Of a DNA stretch of 14,943 nucleotides, positions 7,152 to 14,110 are shown in pieces. Source of the DNA: DASCNA01 sp036011305 (GTDB lineage: Bacteria > Verrucomicrobiota > Lentisphaeria > Victivallales > GWF2-38-69); contig DASCNA010000225.1 of the NCBI GenBank assembly GCA_036011305.1, forward strand, positions 1-14,943, written 5' to 3'. Both the position numbers and the translations under genes were made by a program. The notes below the pieces were generated by a model. The model had not been told where the DNA came from and did not search any database. It saw only the letters and a list, made by a program, of their open reading frames with translations. Position 1 is the first letter of the stretch; every line of letters begins with the position of its first letter.

Positions 7152-7904
7152 CTATTTCCACAGGTTATAATCATATTTTGATTCCAGGTTCAGCTCCATA
7201 TGGCTTGGCAGTTCAGGAAAGAAATTTATTCCTGTTATATCTTCTACATTATCTATAGATGTAGCATATGTCTGGAAAGGTGCTACGGGTTTTTTATTTG
7301 GCAGTATGAATGCTATTGCTTTGGATTTAGATATCCTGAAATCTAAAATTACACAAAAAAAAGCGTCTGGTACTAGTATTCCATTTTCTCCTATTTTAAT
7401 CTTTTTTCCAGTTTTGCTGAATATAGGCCCGGTTACAATGAAAATTTCTTTGTTATTCAGCGCCCACTGTCTGATTTTTGATTTCAGAGTATTCCACATG
7501 TAGTAGTTAAAGTATGTATCCTGTGGAGTTATATTGCTCATGTAAAAACTTTCATCCATAGCTTCGGGAGATATCTGCATTAAAGCAGATGGACATAGTT
7601 GTCCGCATACATAACCTGAATTTAAGTAATCTTTAATTGATGAAGAATCAATTGGAGCTATTAACGGATCAGGTTTAAATAAATAGGTTGACTTATTTTT
7701 ACCTCTATTTATCATTTTCCTTGTGACAGAAAATGCTACCCAGTCAGCTTGTTTTGTCAATTTGTTGTATTTTAAAGAATAGTATCTATGATGAATTATC
7801 TGATCATCCTGTTTATATTTTGGAAGCCATATATTACCGAAAGAAAAACAAGGTAAAAATAAGATAAATATAATTAGACAATTTTTATAACACAGTTTAT
7901 TCAT
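7152..7904 (-). CDS. Exported NUC1 (DNA/RNA non-specific endonuclease) family protein with replaced active site
   Basis: A 250-residue protein with a signal peptide (about 1-23, hydrophobic LIIFILFLPCF, cut near FG-N) and the fold landmarks of Serratia-type/EndoG nucleases. These are YSLKYN (42-47) with ADWVAF (53-58), a SGYxxGQLxP segment (96-105), SNITPQ (123-128), TGPIF (158-162), VPDAFF (178-183) and ITGINFFP (223-230). In active relatives the third item reads DRGH; here Val99-Cys-Gly-Gln102 replaces it, so Asp, Arg and the catalytic His are lost. Asn133 keeps the place of the metal ligand Asn (N119 in Serratia nuclease), but the following Glu (E127) is Lys141. The frame is intact over the whole domain. 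I infer a protein that has lost nuclease activity but is still maintained. No clear ribosome binding site precedes the ATG; the signal peptide supports this start. A zinc-ribbon gene lies 117 bases upstream on the same strand. Confidence 0.75.
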   Translation of the reverse strand: MNKLCYKNCLIIFILFLPCFSFGNIWLPKYKQDDQIIHHRYYSLKYNKLTKQADWVAFSVTRKMINRGKNKSTYLFKPDPLIAPIDSSSIKDYLNSGYVCGQLCPSALMQISPEAMDESFYMSNITPQDTYFNYYMWNTLKSKIRQWALNNKEIFIVTGPIFSKTGKKIKIGENGILVPDAFFCVILDFRISKSKAIAFILPNKKPVAPFQTYATSIDNVEDITGINFFPELPSHMELNLESKYDYNLWK

Positions 7905-7920
7905 GTAGTAGTTTTGATAA

Positions 7921-7938
7921 TATTAAGTAGGCTTAATA
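7921..7938. repeat. Short perfect hairpin before the nuclease-like gene
   Basis: TATTAAG (7921-7927) and CTTAATA (7932-7938) form a perfect 7-base stem with a 4-base loop, 16 bases ahead of the nuclease-like ATG on the minus strand. It could shape the mRNA leader or bind a regulator; the AT content makes chance plausible. No T-run follows, so it is not a terminator. Confidence 0.3.
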
Positions 7939-8021
7939 AAATATTAACTTTTTAAATAGCTCGCTTCAGTGCAAATATCAACTAATTGTAATCTCTAATT
8001 ATAGATTTGTATATATATGTG

Positions 8022-8180
8022 TTATTTTTTATTTTTCTTTTTTATTTTTTTTATCATATTTTCTGCAACATCCAATCTTTCTTCGATTCTGTAAAATAAT
8101 TGCCAGCACTCAAAGCATGTTTTTACGTGTTCAGAGTTAATTTTTTTACCGCACCATTTACATTTTGATATTTTTCCCAT
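8022..8180 (-). CDS. Small zinc-ribbon protein (52 residues)
   Basis: Reading the minus strand from the ATG at 8180 gives a 52-residue basic protein. Four cysteines form two CxxC knuckles: Cys7-Lys-Trp-Cys10 followed by Gly, and Cys22-Phe-Glu-Cys25 followed by Trp. The 11-residue spacing between them is as expected for a zinc ribbon. After the ribbon comes an amphipathic helix (about 26-44) and a lysine-rich tail of about nine residues. A strong AGGAG ribosome binding site lies seven bases before the ATG, the best in the neighbourhood, which supports translation. The protein is probably cytoplasmic and could bind nucleic acid or another protein. It lies upstream of the nuclease-like gene in the same direction and may share its transcript. 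I do not recognise a named family; similar short CxWCG proteins occur in phages and bacterial accessory regions. Confidence 0.72.
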   Translation of the reverse strand: MGKISKCKWCGKKINSEHVKTCFECWQLFYRIEERLDVAENMIKKIKKKNKK

Positions 8181-8408
8181 TTTTTTCTCCTGATAATCAC
8201 GGGTTAATTTTTAGACTTCAATAAACAGATACTTCCCTTATTATTAATCATCAAGAAGGCTTTAATATTGTTAACACAAAACTAACAATTATTAATATTG
8301 GAAACAAATTTAAAGTATTGATAAATATAAATATATTGATATTTTATTAATTAGACTATAAGGTTATATGTTAACGATAGTATATCTTTGTTAAAACGGA
8401 TGAATTTT

Positions 8409-8597
8409 ATGGACGACCCTGAAAAAGAAGTAAATGTAAATCGGACTATAAAAAGAAGATTTATTTTTTTAATTACCTTTATACCGACAGCTTTTGTTGT
8501 CTTATTTATTATCACACCTATTGTTATGTCTGTTGTGTGTGCAGTTCTTGTCTTTTCGTATATTATTAGAAAAATAGTAGTGAACTATAAAAATTAG
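8409..8597 (+). CDS. Small membrane protein of unknown function (62 residues)
   Basis: From the ATG at 8409 the product is 62 residues: an acidic, polar N-terminus (DDPEKEVNVN), an arginine/lysine patch (TIKRRF), then a long hydrophobic stretch (about 18-53) that can form two membrane helices split near the TP at 36-37, and a basic tail. By the positive-inside rule both ends would face the cytoplasm. An in-frame ATG at 8400 is an alternative start; ACGGA about eight bases before 8409 is the only ribosome binding site I see, and it is weak. I recognise no family. It may be a small regulator of a membrane complex, or a false prediction, since AT-rich DNA yields hydrophobic frames easily. The charged-then-hydrophobic order makes it more credible than a random frame. 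Confidence 0.42.
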   Translation: MDDPEKEVNVNRTIKRRFIFLITFIPTAFVVLFIITPIVMSVVCAVLVFSYIIRKIVVNYKN

Positions 8598-8857
8598 AAG
8601 TATTTGCTTTTTTGTTTTTTAATATATCCCTGATAATTATTTTTAGCCAAAATCTATTTTTAATATATCATCATCAGAGATTGAAAAATTATAATTTCAT
8701 ATTATCTTAGTGAGCTATTTTTTAGTTTAATATAAAATTAATAAGTTACAGGTAATATTCTGATTGCAATATTTGATGTTTTATTTTATAAACATAAAAT
8801 TATAGCCTTATATGGAAATGTAACATTTAGTACTTGTATAAAAAATCAGAGGATTTG

Positions 8858-9133
8858 ATGGATAAAAAAAGTGAATTATTAGAAGATCTGAAAGATCTTT
8901 TAGGATTATACCAGTCGAGTTTTGGTATAATTAATAGTTTATTGCAGAGTAATGGAAATATTAATAAAAATGATAAACAGTTGAAATCTGTAAAAAATAA
9001 TCTTGGCTATACAAAAGAAAAATTAATTGGATTGACAAATTGTATAAGTGAAACAGCCTGGAATAAGATTGTGAAAAAAAACTGTTTTTCAGAAGTCTGT
9101 AAATGGGAAAAATTCAAAAGAGTCCAATCTTAG
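8858..9133 (+). CDS. Hypothetical helical protein (91 residues)
   Basis: A 91-residue soluble protein of unknown function. I start it at the ATG at 8858 because AGAGGA (8848-8853) lies just before it; a TTG at 8834 would be a longer but less likely start. The N-terminus (ELLEDLKDLLGLYQSSFGIINSLLQS) is an amphipathic helix with leucine/isoleucine every three or four residues, an Asn/Lys-rich loop follows, and a second helix region (about 44-62) leads to a C-terminal segment with Cys62, Cys76 and Cys81. There is no signal peptide or membrane helix. It could form a helical bundle or coiled-coil contact with a partner. I recognise no family. It is convergent with the nitroreductase gene and 260 bases after the small membrane protein, so probably its own unit. 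Confidence 0.55.
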   Translation: MDKKSELLEDLKDLLGLYQSSFGIINSLLQSNGNINKNDKQLKSVKNNLGYTKEKLIGLTNCISETAWNKIVKKNCFSEVCKWEKFKRVQS

Positions 9134-9249
9134 CCTGCTAATTATTAAGTAGTTAATGACTAATTGTAGAAAAGCCTTCCAAGCATGTTAACCATTAACT
9201 CTTAATAAAGTAATATTAGATGTAAACCATAACTTTAGATATTCAGTAA

Positions 9250-10080
9250 TTATATTTTAACTATATTTATATTAGGGTTATTTTTTTGAACAGTTCTGTA
9301 ATATTTGACTGCCGGTTTACCAAAAATCATTATGAAACCTATAGAATGGTCTTCTGGTAAATTTAATAATTTCTTCAAGTTGGGTGTAAGGTAATTTAAT
9401 GTCCACTTAGCCATACCGTTCCAAAGAGTGCCAATGCCGGCACACTGTGCTAACAATTCAAAATTACAAAGAGCTATGACTGCATCTTCCATTGGTGTAG
9501 GACAGGTTTTTTTCGTAGAAACAATGATCATGTGAGGAGCATTTCTGAAGATTATGTCCTGATGTTTTTCCTCCCATTTTTTTACTATTCCTTCAAAAAA
9601 TTTCAAATTATCAGGTAGTTTATCATTGTCAATTGTTTTTCTAATTTCCAGCATTGCAGCATCACGAAATTTATGCATTGTGGTTTTGTTGTCAATTACA
9701 GTGAAGAGTGTTTTCATTGCATTGACACCAGTTGGTGCATAAAATGCTGTATTAATTAAATCAGTAATAGTTTTTGAGTTTATGTTTTCATCTTTATATT
9801 GTCTTATAGATCGTCTGCCTTTAATCAACAGTGCCATTTCATGATATTCAGGAAGCATATTACTTGTTAAACTGACACTATCTTCGGGATTTTTATCTAA
9901 AATAGAAAGTGCTCCGGTGGGACATATTGCCAGGCAGTGTTGACATTTTAGACAGGTTTCTTCTTTATCTTCATAAATGGCAGGGTAGTGATCTACAAGG
10001 TCTATTACACTCATCGGGCAGTCTTGGATACATTTTTTACATTTTATGCATTTGGCTTTATCAATTTTAAACTGCAGCAT
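9250..10080 (-). CDS. Nitroreductase with N-terminal 2[4Fe-4S] ferredoxin domain
   Basis: A 276-residue redox enzyme with two domains. Residues 1-60 form a bacterial ferredoxin with two cluster motifs, Cys11-x2-Cys14-x2-Cys17-x3-Cys21-Pro and Cys43-x2-Cys46-x2-Cys49-x3-Cys53-Pro, so it can hold two 4Fe-4S clusters. Residues about 85-255 are an FMN-binding nitroreductase fold: RRSIRQYK (89-96) begins it with phosphate-binding arginines, APTGVNAM (115-122) follows, and EDAVIALCNFELLAQCAGIGTLWNG (198-222) is the typical core helix and loop. Ferredoxin-nitroreductase fusions are common in anaerobes and probably reduce flavin-accessible substrates with ferredoxin-type electrons inside the protein; the natural substrate is unknown. 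An AAGGGAT ribosome binding site precedes the ATG, and a perfect TATAAT on the minus strand (10117-10112) may be its -10 box, though no good -35 is visible. Confidence 0.92.
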   Translation of the reverse strand: MLQFKIDKAKCIKCKKCIQDCPMSVIDLVDHYPAIYEDKEETCLKCQHCLAICPTGALSILDKNPEDSVSLTSNMLPEYHEMALLIKGRRSIRQYKDENINSKTITDLINTAFYAPTGVNAMKTLFTVIDNKTTMHKFRDAAMLEIRKTIDNDKLPDNLKFFEGIVKKWEEKHQDIIFRNAPHMIIVSTKKTCPTPMEDAVIALCNFELLAQCAGIGTLWNGMAKWTLNYLTPNLKKLLNLPEDHSIGFIMIFGKPAVKYYRTVQKNNPNINIVKI

Positions 10081-10244
10081 ATTTTATTATCCCTTATCAA
10101 CTGAATTAAATATTATAAAATAAAACTATTCATTTATTTAATATTATATGTTAATGGATTTTTCATAGTATTTTTTTTCATATATTCAGATTGTATTTTT
10201 AAGAGTTTAATTTTCTGAAATAATAAGTATATTTTATATAGCAC

Positions 10245-10267
10245 TAAGTTTTTATTAAATAAACTTA
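10245..10267. repeat. Hairpin in the leader of the formyltransferase gene
   Basis: TAAGTTT (10245-10251) and AAACTTA (10261-10267) form a perfect 7-base inverted repeat with a 9-base loop. It ends five bases before the AAGGA ribosome binding site (10273-10277 region) of the formyltransferase gene. It could be an operator or affect translation, but it is all A/T apart from one G-C pair and may be chance. Confidence 0.28.
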
Positions 10268-10283
10268 ATTTAAGGATATTTGT

Positions 10284-11204
10284 ATGAAAGTTGTAGTTTT
10301 TGGATATAATATTTTGGGGTTACTCGGTTTTAAAAAGCTGTTAGAACATAATTTTGAAATTGTTGCTTTAGTTACTCATGAGGATGATCCTGATGAGAAA
10401 ATATATTTTGAATCTGTGGCAGAATATGCAAAATCCAAAGGGATTAAAGTTTTTACTCCTAAATCACCTAATACTGAAGAATTTATAGAAATACTTAAAG
10501 AACTACAGCCAGATGCTATCTTTTCTTTTTATTACCGCAATATGATTTCTCAAAAAATATTAGATATTGTTGATGGTAATGCTTATAACCTTCACGGTTC
10601 ACTTTTACCTAAATTCAGGGGTAGATGTCCTGTGAACTGGGCTTTGCTTTTTGGAGAAACAGAAACAGGCGTGACTTTGCATAAGATGGTAAAGAAAGCT
10701 GACAGAGGTGATATTGCTGATCAGGAAGGTTTTAATATCCTGATTGAAGATACAGCAAAAACTCTTCAGCCGAAAATGGAAAAAGCAGCAGTTATTTTAC
10801 TTGACAGGGTCCTGCCTCTATTGAGAGACGAGAAAGCTGTTTTTACTGTGCAGAATGAGGATGATGCATCGTATTTCGGAGGTAGAAAGCCTGAAGATGG
10901 TATAATAGATTGGGGGAAAAATGCTTTTGAAGTACATAATCTGGTTAGAGCTGTAACTGATCCTTTTCCAGGGGCATATTCTGAATCAGCTTTAGGTAAA
11001 TTAATAATTTGGAGCAGTAACGTTATTGATGAATCTGTAGTAGACAAAAATCACGGTGTAATAACCAATATCTCACCGTTTCAAATTTCTACAGGTGGGG
11101 GTAGGTTGGAAGTACTCACCGCTCAACTTGATGACAGTGATATTATGACAGGCTCTTGTTTGGCTAAAAAAATGAACTTAAGTGTCGGCTCAAAAGTATA
11201 TTAA
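10284..11204 (+). CDS. arnA: UDP-4-amino-4-deoxy-L-arabinose formyltransferase (ArnA N-terminal half, free-standing)
   Basis: A 306-residue enzyme matching the N-terminal formyltransferase half of enterobacterial ArnA along its length. It would transfer formyl from N10-formyltetrahydrofolate to UDP-L-Ara4N in the cytoplasm, a step of the pathway that adds aminoarabinose to lipid A. The catalytic residues fall at the ArnA positions: Asn102 and His104 in NLHGSLLPK, and Asp140 in VKKADRG. FSFYYR (80-85), ETETGVTLH (125-133) and AVTDPFPGA (223-231) also match ArnA. The OB-like C-terminal subdomain (about 205-306) is present. The gene then stops, where the fused enzyme would continue into its dehydrogenase. 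The dehydrogenase half is the next gene, 148 bases on. AAGGA precedes the ATG. Other arn genes (arnB, C, D, T) are not in the window. A related sugar-nucleotide formyltransferase role is the main alternative. Confidence 0.88.
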   Translation: MKVVVFGYNILGLLGFKKLLEHNFEIVALVTHEDDPDEKIYFESVAEYAKSKGIKVFTPKSPNTEEFIEILKELQPDAIFSFYYRNMISQKILDIVDGNAYNLHGSLLPKFRGRCPVNWALLFGETETGVTLHKMVKKADRGDIADQEGFNILIEDTAKTLQPKMEKAAVILLDRVLPLLRDEKAVFTVQNEDDASYFGGRKPEDGIIDWGKNAFEVHNLVRAVTDPFPGAYSESALGKLIIWSSNVIDESVVDKNHGVITNISPFQISTGGGRLEVLTAQLDDSDIMTGSCLAKKMNLSVGSKVY

Positions 11205-11352
11205 GACCTGACTGATTTTAATAAAAGACAAAATTAGATGTCTCATTAAGTTTATGTTATTCTTGTAAAAAGCGTTTTTTAATATATCTTAAGTAGTCTA
11301 ATATTTTGGAAAAAGACAAATTTAATATAGTAATAAAGAGGATAATAAGACT

Positions 11353-12399
11353 ATGGCAAAACAGAATACTAAAGTTTTAATTCTTGGCGTTAATGGGTTC
11401 ATTGGTAATGCTTTAACAGCACGTCTGCTTCAGGAAGACAACTATGAAGTATATGGTTTGGACCTTTCATGTGAAAAACTTGGAGAATCAATTAATCATC
11501 CGCGGTTTACATTTTGCGAAGGTGATATTTCAATTCATCGCGAATGGATCGAATACCATGTAAGAAAATGTGATGTTATTCTTCCTCTTGTTGCCATTGC
11601 AACTCCCCAAACTTATGTAAAAAATCCATTAAGAGTATTCGAACTTGACTTTGAAGAAAACTTAAGAATTGTCAGATACGCTGCCAAGTACGGTAAAAAA
11701 CTTGTTTTTCCATCTACATCTGAAGTTTATGGAATGTGTACTGACTCATACTTTGATGAAGAAAGTTCACCTTTAATTACAGGTCCTATTAATAAGCCAC
11801 GCTGGATTTATTCATGTTCAAAACAATTGCTTGACAGAGTAATTTGGGCGATTGGAATGGATTCAGGTTTAGACTTTACACTTTTTAGACCATTTAACTG
11901 GGTTGGTCCAAAACTTGACAGTCTTGATTCAGCAAGACAGGGAAGTTCACGTGTTATTACTCAGTTTGCTCTTAATTTTGTAGAAGGAACTCCTATTAAA
12001 CTTGTTGACGGTGGCGAGCAGAAACGCTGCTTTACAGATGTGAGTGATGGGATTGAAGGTCTTTATAAAATTATTGAAAATAAAGATAATAAAGCTGATG
12101 GAAGAATATTTAATCTTGGTAATCCAAACAATAACCATAGTATAAAAGAGCTTGCAGAGTTATGTGTGAAAATTTTTGAAAAACACCCTCAACGCAGTAA
12201 ATTTCCTGCTACTCCTGAGATTATTATTGAATCATCTAAAGAGTATTATGGAAAAGGATATCAGGATGTTGTACATAGACGTCCTTCTGTTGAAAATGCT
12301 AAAAAATATTTAGATTGGGAACCTAAAGTGGGTTTTGAAGAAGCAATAGCTAAAGCTCTAAACTTTTTTCTTGACGAACACCTGGAATTAATGAAATAG
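11353..12399 (+). CDS. arnA: UDP-glucuronate 4-dehydrogenase/decarboxylase (ArnA C-terminal half, free-standing)
   Basis: A 348-residue short-chain dehydrogenase-type enzyme matching the C-terminal half of ArnA almost without gaps. It would oxidise and decarboxylate UDP-glucuronate with NAD+ to UDP-4-keto-pentose, the first committed step to UDP-Ara4N. The NAD motif is Gly12-Val-Asn-Gly15-Phe-Ile-Gly18. Catalytic positions are Thr122, Ser123 and Glu124 in PSTSEVYG, Tyr153 and Lys157 in IYSCSKQ, and Arg309 in HRRPS. They correspond to T432, S433, E434, Y463, K467 and R619 of E. coli ArnA, a constant offset of 310. The Glu and Arg are specific to decarboxylation, so this is not a plain epimerase. 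An AGAGGA site lies about ten bases before the ATG. A strong terminator follows the stop, so the formyltransferase and this gene form the likely unit. Confidence 0.9.
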   Translation: MAKQNTKVLILGVNGFIGNALTARLLQEDNYEVYGLDLSCEKLGESINHPRFTFCEGDISIHREWIEYHVRKCDVILPLVAIATPQTYVKNPLRVFELDFEENLRIVRYAAKYGKKLVFPSTSEVYGMCTDSYFDEESSPLITGPINKPRWIYSCSKQLLDRVIWAIGMDSGLDFTLFRPFNWVGPKLDSLDSARQGSSRVITQFALNFVEGTPIKLVDGGEQKRCFTDVSDGIEGLYKIIENKDNKADGRIFNLGNPNNNHSIKELAELCVKIFEKHPQRSKFPATPEIIIESSKEYYGKGYQDVVHRRPSVENAKKYLDWEPKVGFEEAIAKALNFFLDEHLELMK

Positions 12400-12432
12400 T
12401 TGTTATTAAATCGAAGAATTAGATTTTTATAT

Positions 12433-12460
12433 AACCCTTCTTTTTTGGAAGGGTTTTTTA
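12433..12460 (+). terminator. Intrinsic terminator after the ArnA-type genes
   Basis: AACCCTTC (12433-12440) pairs perfectly with GAAGGGTT (12448-12455) over eight base pairs around a seven-base loop, and the right arm runs into six T residues (12454-12459). It is 34 bases past the decarboxylase stop and separates it from purB. This is the clearest terminator in the window. Confidence 0.9.
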
Positions 12461-12541
12461 TGGTCTGAAAAAATGATAATTGAAATAATCAATTACCTCT
12501 CTGTCGATTTTGCCGTTTCAAATTTGAATGTTAAGCAAAAA

Positions 12542-12569
12542 TTGTATAGATTATATAGAAATTTATAAT
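12542..12569 (+). promoter_or_regulatory. Candidate promoter for purB-hisB-hisH
   Basis: A perfect TATAAT (12564-12569) lies 38 bases before the purB ATG. A weak -35 match, TTGTAT (12542-12547), precedes it with a 16-base spacer. It falls just after a strong terminator, where a new promoter is needed. The -10 is good and the -35 is poor. Confidence 0.42.
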
Positions 12570-12607
12570 GTTTTATTTTTCATCTAATAAAGACCGGGGT
12601 ATAAGTA

Positions 12608-14047
12608 ATGAGTAATGATATTTATCAGAATCCGTTAGTAGGAAGATATGCAAGTAAAGAAATGAGTTTTAACTGGTCTCCACAGAAAAAACATAGCACT
12701 TGGAGACAATTATGGCTCGCTTTGGCAAAAGCTGAAAAAAAACTTGGACTGGATATTTCGGATAAACAGATTTCTGAAATGTCTAGTCACCTTGAAGATA
12801 TTGATTTTGATAAAGCCGCTCAAAAAGAGAAAGAATTAAGGCATGATGTAATGAGCCATGTTCATGTTTTCGGTGAGCAGTGTCCCACCGCAATGCCTAT
12901 AATACATCTAGGAGCTACCAGCTGTTATGTCACAGATAATACTGAATTGATTCAACTTAAAGATGCTCTGGCTATAATTAAAAAAAAGCTAATTAACGTA
13001 ATCAGTCGTTTTTCAGAAAGATCTGAAGAATTTGCAGATTTACCTACTTTAGGCTTTACACATTATCAGCCGGCTCAGTTGACAACTGTCGGGAAAAGAT
13101 TTTCTTTATATCTTCAGGATTTATTGTTTGATTTACAAAGATTAGATTTTGAAGATGAAAAACTTTCTTTTAGAGGAGTTAAAGGTACTACTGGTACTCA
13201 GGCAAGTTTCCTTGCTCTTTTTGACGGAGATCACTCTAAGGTAAATAAACTTAATGAAGAAGTTGCCAAAGAACTTGGATTTGATAAAACGATAGCTGTA
13301 AGCGGACAAACATATACTAGAAAAATCGATTATTATATATTATCAGTTCTTTCAGGCATTGCGCAGTCAGCATATAAATTTGCCGGAGATATTCGTCTTT
13401 TGTCAAACTTAAGAGAAATTGAAGAACCATTCGGCAGTTCACAAGTAGGTTCAAGTGCTATGGCTTATAAACGTAATCCAATGAGAAGTGAGAGGATATG
13501 TTCATTAGCGCGTTTTGTAATGACACTGCCTGCCAATTCGGCAAATACACATGCTAATCAATGGTTTGAACGTACTTTGGATGACTCTGCTAACAGGAGA
13601 ATTGTTCTACCTGAATCTTTCTTAGCTATAGACGTTATACTATCTTTGGTTTACAATATTATCGATGGATTACAGATATGGCCTAATGTAATTGCAAATC
13701 GTATTAATCAGGAACTTCCTTTTATGGCAACTGAGAATATATTGATGGCAGCAGTAAAAGCAGGTGGTAATCGTCAGGATCTACACGAAGCAATTAGAAG
13801 GCATTCTATGGATGCAATAAAACAGGTTAAAATGCATGGATGCAGTAATGACCTAATAGATAGGATAAAAAAGGATCCTGTTTTTGCAATTGTTAAGAAT
13901 GATATAGATTCTCTTATGAAACCTAATGATTTTATAGGAAGAGCTCCCGAACAAGTAAGAGAATTTTTATCTAAGGAAGTAAAACCGGAATTAAATAAAA
14001 ATAAAGATTTATTAGATTCCAACTCGTATGATACTGTTTCAGTATAA
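12608..14047 (+). CDS. purB: Adenylosuccinate lyase (long, animal-like type)
   Basis: A 479-residue lyase of the fumarase/aspartase superfamily that acts twice in purine synthesis: SAICAR to AICAR plus fumarate, and adenylosuccinate to AMP plus fumarate. It is a cytoplasmic homotetramer in known cases. Visible landmarks are RHDVMSHVHVFGE (78-90), HLGATS (100-105), TLGFTHYQPAQLTTVGKR (147-164) with the likely catalytic His152, GVKGTTGTQASF (190-201), and the signature loop GSSAMAYKRNPMRSE (281-295) with catalytic Ser282/Ser283. The segment QWFERTLDDSANRR (318-331) is characteristic of the animal-type enzyme; most bacterial PurB proteins are about 430 residues and differ here. Ala286 takes the place of a proline common in this loop. 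GGGG lies about nine bases before the ATG. It leads hisB by 63 bases and probably shares its transcript. Confidence 0.95.
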   Translation: MSNDIYQNPLVGRYASKEMSFNWSPQKKHSTWRQLWLALAKAEKKLGLDISDKQISEMSSHLEDIDFDKAAQKEKELRHDVMSHVHVFGEQCPTAMPIIHLGATSCYVTDNTELIQLKDALAIIKKKLINVISRFSERSEEFADLPTLGFTHYQPAQLTTVGKRFSLYLQDLLFDLQRLDFEDEKLSFRGVKGTTGTQASFLALFDGDHSKVNKLNEEVAKELGFDKTIAVSGQTYTRKIDYYILSVLSGIAQSAYKFAGDIRLLSNLREIEEPFGSSQVGSSAMAYKRNPMRSERICSLARFVMTLPANSANTHANQWFERTLDDSANRRIVLPESFLAIDVILSLVYNIIDGLQIWPNVIANRINQELPFMATENILMAAVKAGGNRQDLHEAIRRHSMDAIKQVKMHGCSNDLIDRIKKDPVFAIVKNDIDSLMKPNDFIGRAPEQVREFLSKEVKPELNKNKDLLDSNSYDTVSV

Positions 14048-14110
14048 TAATTATTATACAAGTCAAAGTAGATTTCTGCAGATTGCAGCAAATATTCAAG
14101 GATAAATGAT

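Noticed and set aside
8267..8289. ATTGTTA / TAACAAT inverted repeat with a 9-base loop in the gap before the small membrane protein
   Set aside because: Seven almost pure A/T pairs in very AT-rich DNA; no T-run, no promoter relation. Chance is likely.
8783..8800. ATTTTAT / ATAAAAT stem with a 4-base loop upstream of the 91-residue gene
   Set aside because: All A/T pairs, expected by chance here, and no terminator tail.
9145..9205. ATTAA-GTAG-TTAAT and ATTAA-CTC-TTAAT hairpins between convergent genes
   Set aside because: Five-base A/T-only stems without T-runs; too weak for terminators.
11205..11352. Possible remnant linker of a formerly fused ArnA between the two halves
   Set aside because: The formyltransferase frame hits further stops within a few codons, the gap shows no ArnA-like codons, and the second gene starts at the domain border with its own ribosome binding site.
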